Assembly: GCF_009720385.1 (NCBI RefSeq)
Contig: NZ_WARX01000007.1
Location: 310,001-374,000, forward strand
From: Catellatospora vulcania
Lineage (GTDB): Bacteria > Actinomycetota > Actinomycetes > Mycobacteriales > Micromonosporaceae
Direction of reading: 5' to 3'
DNA: 64,000 nt
Of the stretch, positions 42,413-50,263 are shown in pieces; within the stretch, counting starts at the first letter, position 1; each line of letters starts with the position of its first letter. The translations under genes and the position numbers were made by a program. A model generated the notes under the pieces. It was given only the letters and a program-made list of their open reading frames with translations. It ran no database searches and was not told where the DNA came from.

Positions 42413-42476
42413 CCCGCCGTCCCCGGCGGGCCTTGACCGGCCCGCGGTACGCGACGCCGACGCGGACCGCGGGCCG
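42413..42476. terminator. Inverted repeats after the GH71/99-like gene
   Basis: A short hairpin CCCGCCG-TCCC-CGGCGGG (42413-42430, 18 bases, the first base directly after the stop) and a second pair, CGGCCCGCGGT (42438-42448) with ACCGCGGGCCG (42466-42476). Several further GC-rich dyads follow up to 42540. Together they look like a terminator cluster between convergent genes. Confidence 0.45.
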
Positions 42477-42642
42477 CACACCGCGGCCGCCGTGCCGGAC
42501 TGCCCTGCCCCGGGCGGCCCCGGCACGGCGGCCGCGCTCGTGCTGCTCAGGCGAGGGGCAGCACGCGTTTCGCGCCGTTGCGTCGCGATGCGAGCCTCCG
42601 CGGCTGGGCACGCCGCAGCGCGGGCCGGCGGGAGCTGCGGCG

Positions 42643-43596
42643 TCACGTTGCGAGGTGGTCGCCGCGTTCGGTGCGCAGGTGCAGTACGACCCGGCCGTCG
42701 CGGTGCGTGGTCACCAGACGCGCTGCCCGTAGCACGTTGAGGTGCTGGGACACCGCGGCGGCGGTGACGTCCAGCCGGGCGGCGAGGTCGCCGGTGGTGG
42801 CGGGTTGCGCCAGCGCGACCAGCAGCGCCGCCCGGGTGCGGCCGAGCAGGTTCGCGAGCGCGTCCGGAACCGGTTCTGGTTCGTGCCACAGTGCAGCCAC
42901 CCCGCGGGCCGGGTAGCGCAGCGTGCCGTCGGCGACGGGCCGGGTGCCGACCGCGACCCGCGGCCAGCAGAACACGCTCGGGCACAGCACCATGCCGTGC
43001 CCGAGCAGGGTGAGCGGCTCCGGGGCGTACGGTGCGCGGCTGTGGTGCACCGTCAGCTCTCCGCCGGACCAGCGCACCTCGTCATGCAGATCGGCGAACA
43101 GCCGCTCCGCGCCGCCGACCGCGAGCAGACCCGCCCGGTAGGTGATGTCGGCCTCCAGGATCCGCCGCACCCGGGTCCAGTACGGCGCGATCAGCTCGGC
43201 ATAGCAGGTGCGCAGTCCCTCGACGACGGCCCGCAGGCCGTCGCGGGGGTCGGCGGCCATCTCCTGAAGCGGTCCGAGCCGGGCGCGGCGCAGTCCGGCG
43301 ATCTCCGTCCGGACCCGTGCCGACGGTGTGGAGCCGACCCGTCGCAACTCGTGCTCCAGGTCCGGCAGCCGGGAATCCGGCGGCGGCAGCAGGAACGAGG
43401 GTTTGACAGTGTCGTCGTGCAGCAGGTCCATGAGCAGGCGGAGGTGCGGCACGTCCGCCGGGCGCCATGTCACCTGGTCGACCCACGGCAGGTGCACGGC
43501 GTGCACCCCGGGCCGCAGCAGCGCGTCCAGTGCCATGACCGTCTCGTACACCGGTGACAGGGCGAAACGGACGCGGGCCATCTCGGCGCCGCCCAT
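42643..43596 (-). CDS. ArsR family regulator with DUF5937-type domain
   Basis: 317 residues. The C-terminal winged helix is ATTGDLAARLDVTAAAVSQH followed by LNVLRAARLVTTHRDGRVVL (residues 245-300). The N-terminal two-thirds (VRFALSPVYETVMALDALLR to WPRVAVGTRPVADGTLRYPA) match the DUF5937 domain often joined to ArsR helices in actinobacteria. ATG 43596 is used; ATG 43581 (MARVRF) is possible. It is divergent from an MFS gene (81-base gap), whose expression it probably represses in response to a small ligand. Confidence 0.85.
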   Translation of the reverse strand: MGGAEMARVRFALSPVYETVMALDALLRPGVHAVHLPWVDQVTWRPADVPHLRLLMDLLHDDTVKPSFLLPPPDSRLPDLEHELRRVGSTPSARVRTEIAGLRRARLGPLQEMAADPRDGLRAVVEGLRTCYAELIAPYWTRVRRILEADITYRAGLLAVGGAERLFADLHDEVRWSGGELTVHHSRAPYAPEPLTLLGHGMVLCPSVFCWPRVAVGTRPVADGTLRYPARGVAALWHEPEPVPDALANLLGRTRAALLVALAQPATTGDLAARLDVTAAAVSQHLNVLRAARLVTTHRDGRVVLHLRTERGDHLAT

Positions 43597-43677
43597 CCTG
43601 ATCACCGTGGCCACCACGAGAATGTAGCGGTGGCTTAATCGTGGCCCGTGCCCGGACACGGCCCCGACGATGCGCCC

Positions 43678-44898
43678 ATGAACTCCACACCCGCTACCAC
43701 GATGACTGCTGCGGAGCCGGGCCTGGGCAGAGACTGGCACCTGCTGATCAGCGCCGGGACGGTCTCCATGCTCGGCGACGGGGCGTTCCTCGCCGCGCTG
43801 CCGCTGCTGGCGGCCACCATGACCCACGATCCGGGCGTGATCGCCGGGATCACCGTCTGGGGCAGCCTGCCGTGGCTGCTCGCGGCGCTGCCGATGGGCG
43901 CGTTCGCCGACCGGTACGACGCCCGCCGCACCGCGACCGCGGCACAGGTGGTCCAGGCCGCGCTGGTCGCCCTGCTGGCGGGTGCGGCGACGGTGGGGGC
44001 GGGCGGCATCACCCTGGTGTACGCCGTCGCGTTCGCGGTCGGGCTTGCCGAGACGTTGGCGCACATCAGCCTGCAGAAACTCGTGCCGGCAGTGGTGCCG
44101 GCCGCACGCCTGGAGGCCGCCAACGGCCGACAGCACGCGGCGCTGTTCAGCAGCAGGCAATTCGTCGGCCCGCCGCTCGGCGCGCTGCTGTTCACGGTCG
44201 CCGTCGGGCTGCCGTTCTGGGTCGACGCGTTCACCTTCGCGGTCTCCGCGGTGCTGGTCTGGCGGATCCGCGCCACGACCCCCGTGACGCGTCGCGAAAC
44301 CTCGCTGCTGGCCGGCATCGGCGAGGGCGTGCGGTGGCTGGCCGGGAACCGGCTGCTGCGTACCCTGGCGCTGCTGTCCGGGGTGGCCAACCTGGCCAAC
44401 TTCCTGGCCATGGCGACGTTCGTGCTGTTCGCGAAGCAGGTGCTGGGCCTCGACGACATCGGCTACGGCGTGGTGCTCGGCCTGATGGCGGTCGGTGGGA
44501 TCACCGGCGCGCTGATCAGCGGACGCGCCGTCGGCTGGGCGGGCGGGCGACGTACGGTGACCTTCACTCTGTTCGCGACGCCGCTTGCGATGCTGGCGGT
44601 GGGCCTGTTCGCCCGGGATGTGGTGACGGTTGCCGCGCTGGCCTTCGTCACGTCGTTCGGCGCCGCACTGTGGAACGTCGCCGCGGGCTCGCTGCGCCAG
44701 CGGACCGTCCCCGGTGCACTGCTCGGCCGGGTGAGCAGCGCGGGCCTGATGGTGACGTGGGGCGCGCAGCCGCTGGGGGCATACCTCGGCGGGCTGACCG
44801 CGACCTGGTGGGGCCTGTCCGCGGTGTGGGTCGTCGCGGCACTGCTACGCCTGCTCGCCGCCACGGCGGCACTGCCCGCGCTGCGCGAATGGCGGTGA
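43678..44898 (+). CDS. MFS transporter (exporter type)
   Basis: 406 residues from ATG 43678; the frame extends to 43648 but the inner ATG is better placed. About 12 membrane helices, the first being LLISAGTVSMLGDGAFLAAL; the MFS signature is GAFADRYDARRTATAAQVVQ. The overall pattern is that of the MefA/EntS-like exporters and is related to the MFS gene at 20364. It is divergent from the DUF5937-ArsR gene and probably its target. A drug-efflux role is an inference. The gap of 81 bases holds the dyad GCCACC-N13-GGTGGC (43610-43634). Confidence 0.9.
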   Translation: MNSTPATTMTAAEPGLGRDWHLLISAGTVSMLGDGAFLAALPLLAATMTHDPGVIAGITVWGSLPWLLAALPMGAFADRYDARRTATAAQVVQAALVALLAGAATVGAGGITLVYAVAFAVGLAETLAHISLQKLVPAVVPAARLEAANGRQHAALFSSRQFVGPPLGALLFTVAVGLPFWVDAFTFAVSAVLVWRIRATTPVTRRETSLLAGIGEGVRWLAGNRLLRTLALLSGVANLANFLAMATFVLFAKQVLGLDDIGYGVVLGLMAVGGITGALISGRAVGWAGGRRTVTFTLFATPLAMLAVGLFARDVVTVAALAFVTSFGAALWNVAAGSLRQRTVPGALLGRVSSAGLMVTWGAQPLGAYLGGLTATWWGLSAVWVVAALLRLLAATAALPALREWR

Positions 44899-44955
44899 GG
44901 CGTGCTGTCGGTCGGAGGACAGCGCGGCGACCGTCCGCATGGGACCCTGGTCGCG

Positions 44956-46107
44956 ATGCGAACCTCCGCGCTGCTCCGGGTTGCGCTGCCGCTGCTGGTC
45001 GCGGCGGCGTCCGTGGTCGTGGCGTCACCGGCCCGCGCCGAGGTCGGCCGGATCTCGGTGCGCGCCGGGACCGCCGAGTTCGGCCCCGGCGCTGCGCCGC
45101 AGCAGTACACGGTGCCCTGCGCGCCGGAGGAGCAGCTGCTCAGCGGCGGCTACGCGGGCAGTGACCCACAGCTGAGGATCGTTTCGAGCCACCCCTCCGA
45201 CGGCCAGGGCACCCCGGTCACCGACGGCGCCGCGCCGCGAGCGTGGACGATCGGCGTGGTCAACACCGGGCAGGCCGTGCGCACCCTGCGGGTCTTCGCC
45301 ACCTGCCTGACCGGCGGCGACAGCACCGCCGGGGTGTACGCGGGCACCCAGTCCACGCCGTTCGACCCGTCCGTCGAGGCGGTCTGCCCGCAAGGCACGG
45401 TGCGCACCGGTGGGGGCTACTGGGCGGTCTGGTATGCCCGTCTCGGCGCGGCCAGGGTCAGCGGCAGCCATCCCGCCGGCGCGCGGGGCTGGGCCCTTGA
45501 TTTCACCGCGCCCGCGAATCTGCCGGCCCGCTCCGCGGTGACCGCCCTCGTGGTGTGCCACAGCGGGCCGGTGGTCGCGGTAGCGGCCGAGCCCACGGAG
45601 TTCGACCTGCGGTCAGCCTCGCCATTGTGCGTGGTCGGCTCTGCCGCGAACTTGTGCGTGGTGCCGCGCTCCGGGTCCGGCGCCGCCCGCTGCCCAGGTG
45701 GCGCGGTCCTGACCGGTGGCGGCTACCGGGCCGTGACCGGAGGTCCGCTCATCGGGCCGGCCGCGCTGGTGGACGGACCGGCGTCGGCGGGCGTATGGAC
45801 CGTCAGCCTGAGCGGGACCACGGCGCAGGACACCCCGGTGCGGGTGCGGGTCGAGCCGCTCTGCCTCGGGGCCGTCGCCGCGCCGAGCGAGCCGCCCAGC
45901 GACCTGCTCCCGGACAGCGGTGCGCGGGTGAACAAGGCGCTGGCACTCGGCGGCGGCCTGCTCGGGTCACTGCTGCTGATCCTGCTGGTGGTGCTGGCCC
46001 TGCGCCGGGCCCGCCGCCACCGCCCGCCACCGGTGCCGGGTATCGAGGTCGTGGTCCGGACGGTCCGCTTCCGCTACCGCGACGACGCCTACCGGGAGGA
46101 CGTGTGA
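44956..46107 (+). CDS. Surface protein with three CPxG-GGY repeats and C-terminal membrane anchor
   Basis: 383 residues from ATG 44956 (GTG 44902 is possible). Signal peptide 1-30 (LLRVALPLLVAAASVVVASP, ending ARA). Three copies of a short motif appear: CAPEEQLLSGGYAGSD, CPQGTVRTGGGYWAVWY and CPGGAVLTGGGYRAVTG, each followed by a beta segment, suggesting three related extracytoplasmic repeats with a Cys near each. A membrane helix (ALGGGLLGSLLLILLVVLAL, about residues 332-352) and a basic tail RRARRHRPPP follow, then a cytoplasmic end of about 20 residues. No named family is recognised. It overlaps the next gene by 4 bases, so the two are coupled. Confidence 0.7.
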   Translation: MRTSALLRVALPLLVAAASVVVASPARAEVGRISVRAGTAEFGPGAAPQQYTVPCAPEEQLLSGGYAGSDPQLRIVSSHPSDGQGTPVTDGAAPRAWTIGVVNTGQAVRTLRVFATCLTGGDSTAGVYAGTQSTPFDPSVEAVCPQGTVRTGGGYWAVWYARLGAARVSGSHPAGARGWALDFTAPANLPARSAVTALVVCHSGPVVAVAAEPTEFDLRSASPLCVVGSAANLCVVPRSGSGAARCPGGAVLTGGGYRAVTGGPLIGPAALVDGPASAGVWTVSLSGTTAQDTPVRVRVEPLCLGAVAAPSEPPSDLLPDSGARVNKALALGGGLLGSLLLILLVVLALRRARRHRPPPVPGIEVVVRTVRFRYRDDAYREDV

Positions 46108-46763
46108 CGACCGTCCGGGAGATCGTCTTCGGGGAGTTCATCCCCGGCAGACCCGGCCAGGCCGCCGGGGAGGTCGAGGCCGCCGCCGTTCGGCTGGCCG
46201 GGGCCGGGGTCGTCGCCGACGGGCCGCAGGCGCCCGCGGCGGCGCTGGCGCGCGCGGTGCTGACGAAGGTCGCCGAGCTGCTGGACATCGAGATCTCCGA
46301 CGTGTTCGTCGGCGCGTGGAAGACCAGGTCGGCCCTGGTAGCGGCGGCCCGGGAGACGCACGCGACACCCGGCCTGCGTCGGGAGGTGAGCATCCGCAGC
46401 TTCACCATGCCCTGGGAGTACGAGGCCGAAGTGGACGTGGCCGTCAACGGCTCCGTCGTCACCACGCTGACCGCGGCGGTGACGTTGCAGCTGACCGTCA
46501 CCGCGCTGGCGGCCGTCGTCGAGGCGGGCCGCCTCACCGCGCTCACCGCGGGCGACGCCACGGCACGCGGTGAGCTGCGGGTGCGCTGCTCGTCGCCGGA
46601 GGCCGAACACGTGGTGGCCGAACGCGAGCAGCCGGTCGACCTGCGGCGCGAGCTGCGCCTCGGCGGTGGCGGCGTGGCGCTGGTCGACGAGGCCGGTGAC
46701 GCTCCCGCGCAGCGGCCCACGCGCTCCGACATGTCCGTCATGCCGGAGCCGCCGCCTGCCTAG
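46104..46763 (+). CDS. Hypothetical protein coupled to the GGY-repeat protein
   Basis: 219 residues from GTG 46104 (overlaps the previous stop). Cytoplasmic, no membrane segment. VREIVFGEFIPGRPGQAAGE starts it; EISDVFVGAWKTRSALVAAA and a beta-rich centre, VSIRSFTMPWEYEAEVDVAV and TLTAAVTLQLTVTALAAVVE, follow. Its sequence pattern suggests a soluble domain of alternating strands and helices. The end overlaps the convergent SRPBCC gene by 4 bases. The coupling suggests it works with the cytoplasmic tail of the membrane protein; no family is recognised. Confidence 0.65.
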   Translation: MTTVREIVFGEFIPGRPGQAAGEVEAAAVRLAGAGVVADGPQAPAAALARAVLTKVAELLDIEISDVFVGAWKTRSALVAAARETHATPGLRREVSIRSFTMPWEYEAEVDVAVNGSVVTTLTAAVTLQLTVTALAAVVEAGRLTALTAGDATARGELRVRCSSPEAEHVVAEREQPVDLRRELRLGGGGVALVDEAGDAPAQRPTRSDMSVMPEPPPA

Positions 46764-47245
46764 GCGGCGATCAGGGCGTCGATCTGGTTGATCGCCAGCG
46801 AGGCGCCCTCGACTACGCCCATGTCGAGCACCTGCTGCAGCTGCTCGGCGGACTCGTAGGCGCCCACGTAGGTCGCGCGGGTGCCGCCGTCGTGCGCGGT
46901 GAACGTGTAGACGTTCTGGGAGACGGGCAGTTGCCGGTTCGGGGTGAAGTCCAGGTCGGCGAAGCCGTCCTCGAAGGCGAAACTGGTCGGCTCGTCGACG
47001 GCCGTGACGATCCAGTACCCGGCGTGCTTGTCGCCCTCGGGGCCGGTCATGAAGTAGTTCACCCGTCCGCCGGGGCGCAGGTCGTGGTCGACCACGGTCG
47101 CGGGGTAGGTCGGCGGGCCCCACACCTTCTCCAGCTGGCGCGGGTCGGCGTAGACCTGCCAGATCCGCTCCACCGGCGCGGCGAAGTCGGCGACCAGGGT
47201 CAGGGTCAGCTTGTCGAGGTCGTGCTGTACGTCGATGACGGGCAT
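46760..47245 (-). CDS. SRPBCC / AHSA1-like protein
   Basis: 161 residues with the helix-grip fold of the Aha1/START-like group: LTLTLVADFAAPVERIWQVY, ADPRQLEKVWGPPTYPATVV, RPGGRVNYFMTGPEGDKHAG and a final long helix VVEGASLAINQIDALIA. These bind lipophilic ligands. It lies 3 bases after the stop of the ArsR gene on the same strand, a very common ArsR-SRPBCC pairing in which the ArsR controls the ligand-binding protein. Function is unknown but stress or ligand sensing is typical. Confidence 0.9.
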   Translation of the reverse strand: MPVIDVQHDLDKLTLTLVADFAAPVERIWQVYADPRQLEKVWGPPTYPATVVDHDLRPGGRVNYFMTGPEGDKHAGYWIVTAVDEPTSFAFEDGFADLDFTPNRQLPVSQNVYTFTAHDGGTRATYVGAYESAEQLQQVLDMGVVEGASLAINQIDALIAA

Positions 47246-47248
47246 GGT

Positions 47249-47590
47249 TCAGTCCTCCCGGACGGGATCGGATGCGATGAGTTCGTCGATGCGGGCGATG
47301 CGGCCGCGCCAGACCTGCTCCAGTTCGGCGAGCAGGGACGCCACCGAGCGCACCGCCTGCACGTCGCCGCTGACCAGCTGCTCGCGTCCGCTGCGCAGCT
47401 TGGTGAGCAGGCCGGCCTTCTCCAGCACGGCGACGTGTTTCTGCACCGCGGCGAAGCTCATGTCGTACTTCGCGGCGAGCGCGGAGACCGAGTGCTGTCC
47501 GGCCAGCACCCGGCGCATGATGTCGCGCCGGGTGCGGTCGGCCAGGGCGTGGAAGAAGGCGTCCGCCTGGTCCTCGCTGCGCTCGGTCAC
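47249..47590 (-). CDS. ArsR family repressor paired with SRPBCC protein
   Basis: 113 residues from GTG 47590. Winged helix: FFHALADRTRRDIMRRVLAG, then SVSALAAKYDMSFAAVQKHV with recognition helix and AGLLTKLRSGREQLVSG as the wing. There are no obvious metal-binding Cys. A TTG at 47605 would put part of the operator inside the gene. The SD-like GGGAG is directly against the start codon, so the message may be leaderless. Likely represses itself and the SRPBCC gene through the 11-base inverted repeat just upstream. Confidence 0.9.
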   Translation of the reverse strand: MTERSEDQADAFFHALADRTRRDIMRRVLAGQHSVSALAAKYDMSFAAVQKHVAVLEKAGLLTKLRSGREQLVSGDVQAVRSVASLLAELEQVWRGRIARIDELIASDPVRED

Positions 47591-47596
47591 CTCCCA

Positions 47597-47622
47597 AACA
47601 TACAACCAATCGGTTGTATGTT
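47597..47622. promoter_or_regulatory. ArsR-type operator at the ArsR-SRPBCC unit
   Basis: AACATACAACC, spacer AATC, then GGTTGTATGTT: a perfect 11-base inverted repeat with a 4-base spacer, 7 bases ahead of the GTG. The layout matches the ArsR-VOC operator at 13857 (10-base arms, 4-base spacer) but the sequence differs. Confidence 0.75.
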
Positions 47623-47637
47623 GTCAAGTCCCGCAGT

Positions 47638-49008
47638 TCACGGGCGGATGTTCTGGTTGAGGTGGAACAGGTTGTCCGGGTCGTAGGCGCGCTTGACCTC
47701 GACGAGCCGGTCGTAGTTGCCGCGGTAGTTGGCCCGGATCCGGTCCTGGTCGTCACCGGCCATGAAGTTGATGTACCCGCCCTCCTCGGACAGCGGGGCC
47801 GTGTCGGCGTAGTAGTCGCGCACCCAGGCGGTGTTGGCATCGTTCTCCGCCGGATCGGGCCACATCCCGGCGATGACCACGGCGAAGTTCGCGTCCCGGT
47901 ACGCGAACGCGGTCGCGTCGGGCGCCACCCGGTGGCACGCCCCGTTGATCGGGTAGATGTGCACCGTCGAGTTCAGCGCGGGCACCTTCGGCCCGTGCGC
48001 CACGTGGGCGGTGATCGCCTCGTCGGTCAGCTCCTTGACGAAGCTGGCCTTCCAGTAGTGCTGCAGCCCCGCCGGGACCAGCCCGTCGAAAGCGGTGTTC
48101 AGCGCCGCGTACGGCATCGGGCCGATCATCTCGGCGACCGGCGGCGCGACCGCCCGGATCCGGTCGATGATGCGCTCGCCGTCGGCCGTCGACCCGGTCC
48201 AGCAGTTCACCATCGCGATGAACGGCTCGCCGTGGCGGTCCGCGGGGATGAACGGCAGCGGCGGCGCGATCTGGAACGCGGGGAAGCCGCCGTACTGTTC
48301 CGGCGCGTCGGCGATGAAGTCGCGGAAGAAGCTCAGGATGTCGGCCACGTGTGCCAGCTCGAAGAACATCGGCCCGCCGTAGATCTCGCCGACCGGGCTC
48401 AGCGCGAACTCGAACGAGGTCACCGCGCCGAAGTTGCCGCCGCCGCCGCGCAGCGCCCAGAACAGGTCGTCGTGCTCCTTCTCGCTGGCCAGCACCGCCC
48501 GCCCGTCGGCCGTGACGACCTCGGCGGACAGCAGGTTGTCGCAGGAGAACCCCAGGGCGCGGGCGAGGTAGCCGATGCCGCCGCCGAGGGTCAGCCCGCC
48601 GACGCCGGTGGTGGAGATGATGCCCCCGGTCGCGGCCAGGCCGTGCTCGCCCGTCGCGGCGTTGAAGTCGCCCCAGGTCGCGCCCCCGCCGGCGTGGGCG
48701 GTGCGGGCGTGCGGGTCGACGGTGACGGCGCGCATGCCGGACAGGTCCGCCACGATCCCGTCGTCGACCGTGCCGAACCCGGGCACGCTGTGCCCGCCGC
48801 CGCGTACCGCCAGGTCCAGGCCGTTCTCGCGGGCGAAGTCGACGACCGCCTGCACGTCGGCGGTGCTCGTGCAGCGCACCACCGCCTGGGGCCGCCGGTC
48901 GAACATGGCGTTGTGCACGGTGCGGGCCGTGTCGTAGTCCGCGTCCCCGGGCGTGATCACCTGTCCGGCCACCCGGGCCCGCAGCTGTTCGAGAGTCGAT
49001 CCGGCCAT
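47638..49008 (-). CDS. FAD-binding oxidoreductase, BBE (berberine bridge enzyme-like) family
   Basis: 456 residues. The PP-loop LAVRGGGHSVPGFGTVDDG carries the His that covalently binds FAD; TTGVGGLTLGGGIGYLARAL is the second FAD segment and lacks the Cys used for a second covalent bond. The C terminus YDPDNLFHLNQNIRP is the BBE motif. Members oxidise sugars, alkaloids or polyketides with O2. No signal peptide is visible, so it is probably cytoplasmic. It is divergent from an LLM flavin gene (249-base gap); substrate is unknown. Confidence 0.92.
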   Translation of the reverse strand: MAGSTLEQLRARVAGQVITPGDADYDTARTVHNAMFDRRPQAVVRCTSTADVQAVVDFARENGLDLAVRGGGHSVPGFGTVDDGIVADLSGMRAVTVDPHARTAHAGGGATWGDFNAATGEHGLAATGGIISTTGVGGLTLGGGIGYLARALGFSCDNLLSAEVVTADGRAVLASEKEHDDLFWALRGGGGNFGAVTSFEFALSPVGEIYGGPMFFELAHVADILSFFRDFIADAPEQYGGFPAFQIAPPLPFIPADRHGEPFIAMVNCWTGSTADGERIIDRIRAVAPPVAEMIGPMPYAALNTAFDGLVPAGLQHYWKASFVKELTDEAITAHVAHGPKVPALNSTVHIYPINGACHRVAPDATAFAYRDANFAVVIAGMWPDPAENDANTAWVRDYYADTAPLSEEGGYINFMAGDDQDRIRANYRGNYDRLVEVKRAYDPDNLFHLNQNIRP

Positions 49009-49257
49009 GGCGCTGCCCCCGTCCCGTAGTCACGATGGGACCGCGTGGTGCTGAGTCGTCGAGGTGGCCGTACGCTCGCGGCGCGCGGCCCGAGGGCTGT
49101 GCGCGACGGCGGGTGGCCCGGTGATCCGCGGCCCTTTGCCAACGCTACCGGCCGATCACGCTTGATCATGTGGAAACGGCAACGGCAGCCAGCGTCTGGC
49201 AGCCGCTGCGCAGCGTCACGTCAGGCCCATTCCCCTCACCGCCTCCGCTGCGCCATC

Positions 49258-50166
49258 ATGATCAGCGTGACCGAGTCGAATGCGCGACCTGAGACCAGAG
49301 TGGGTGCGGTGTTCGTGCCGCAGTTGCCGCCGGAGCGGCTGCGGTCGGTGGCCCGGGCCGCCGACCAGGCCGGGCTCGACGAGCTGTGGCTGTGGGAGGA
49401 CTGCTTCCTGGAGAGCGGCATCACCGCGACCGTGGCGGCGCTGGCCTGGACCGAGCGGCTCACCGTCGGGGTCGGCCTGCTGCCCGTGCCGCTGCGCAAT
49501 GTCGCGATCACCGCGATGGAGCTGGCGACCCTGCACCGGCTGTTCCCCGGCCGGGCCCGGGTCGGCGTCGGGCACGGCGTGCAGGACTGGATGGGCCAGG
49601 TCGGCGCACGCGCCGAATCGCCGATGGCGCTGCTGCGCGAGTACCTGACCGCGTTGCAGGCGCTGCTGTCCGGGCAGCGTGTCACGACCGAGGGCCGCTA
49701 CGTCCGGCTCGACGGCGTCGCGCTGGACTGGCCGCCGCCGCAGCCACCCGAGCTGCTGGCCGGGGCGACCGGCGACCGTACGCTGCGGCTGTCCGGCGAG
49801 GTCGCCGACGGCACCATCCTCACCGGCGGCACCACCGTCGAGCAGGTGCGCCGGGCGCGGGGACTGATCGACGAGGGCCGGGCCAGGGGCGGGCGCACCG
49901 GATACCACCCGGTCGTGATCTACCTGCACGCGGCGACCGGCCCGGACGCGGCGGCGCGGCTGGAGGCCGAGCGGGTCCGGTGGGGCTACGACACCATGGA
50001 CGGCCACGGCGTCGCCGGGGGCGCGGAGGCGGTGGCCGAGGCGGTCCGCACCTGGGCCGCGGCCGGCGTGGACACGGTGGTGCTGCAACCGACGCCCGAC
50101 GATCCCGACCCGGAGGGTTTCATGGCCTTCGCCGCGCAGGAGGTCGCCCCGCTCGTGCGGAACTGA
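49258..50166 (+). CDS. LLM class flavin-dependent oxidoreductase
   Basis: 302 residues from ATG 49258 (MISVTESNARPE); GTG 49267 is an alternative. TIM-barrel luciferase-like family: VGAVFVPQLPPERLRSVARA, GLDELWLWEDCFLESGITAT, VGVGLLPVPLRNVAITAMEL and RARVGVGHGVQDWMGQVGA. F420 or FMN dependence cannot be decided. TILTGGTTVEQVRRARGLID is the usual C-terminal helix region. The upstream gap of 249 bases (49009-49257) holds no clear gene or strong hairpin. Confidence 0.92.
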   Translation: MISVTESNARPETRVGAVFVPQLPPERLRSVARAADQAGLDELWLWEDCFLESGITATVAALAWTERLTVGVGLLPVPLRNVAITAMELATLHRLFPGRARVGVGHGVQDWMGQVGARAESPMALLREYLTALQALLSGQRVTTEGRYVRLDGVALDWPPPQPPELLAGATGDRTLRLSGEVADGTILTGGTTVEQVRRARGLIDEGRARGGRTGYHPVVIYLHAATGPDAAARLEAERVRWGYDTMDGHGVAGGAEAVAEAVRTWAAAGVDTVVLQPTPDDPDPEGFMAFAAQEVAPLVRN

Positions 50167-50263
50167 CCGCGCCGCGGCCCGATCCGGGAGACGCTGATGG
50201 CGTGAGCGAGCACAGCGGGCCGGCCGGTCGGCGGGCCCACCGCGCGGGACGCGGGGCGGCCGG

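Noticed and set aside
49009-49257. Gap between BBE and LLM genes as a possible small RNA or gene
   Set aside because: No hairpin, open frame with good codon use or promoter pair was convincing.
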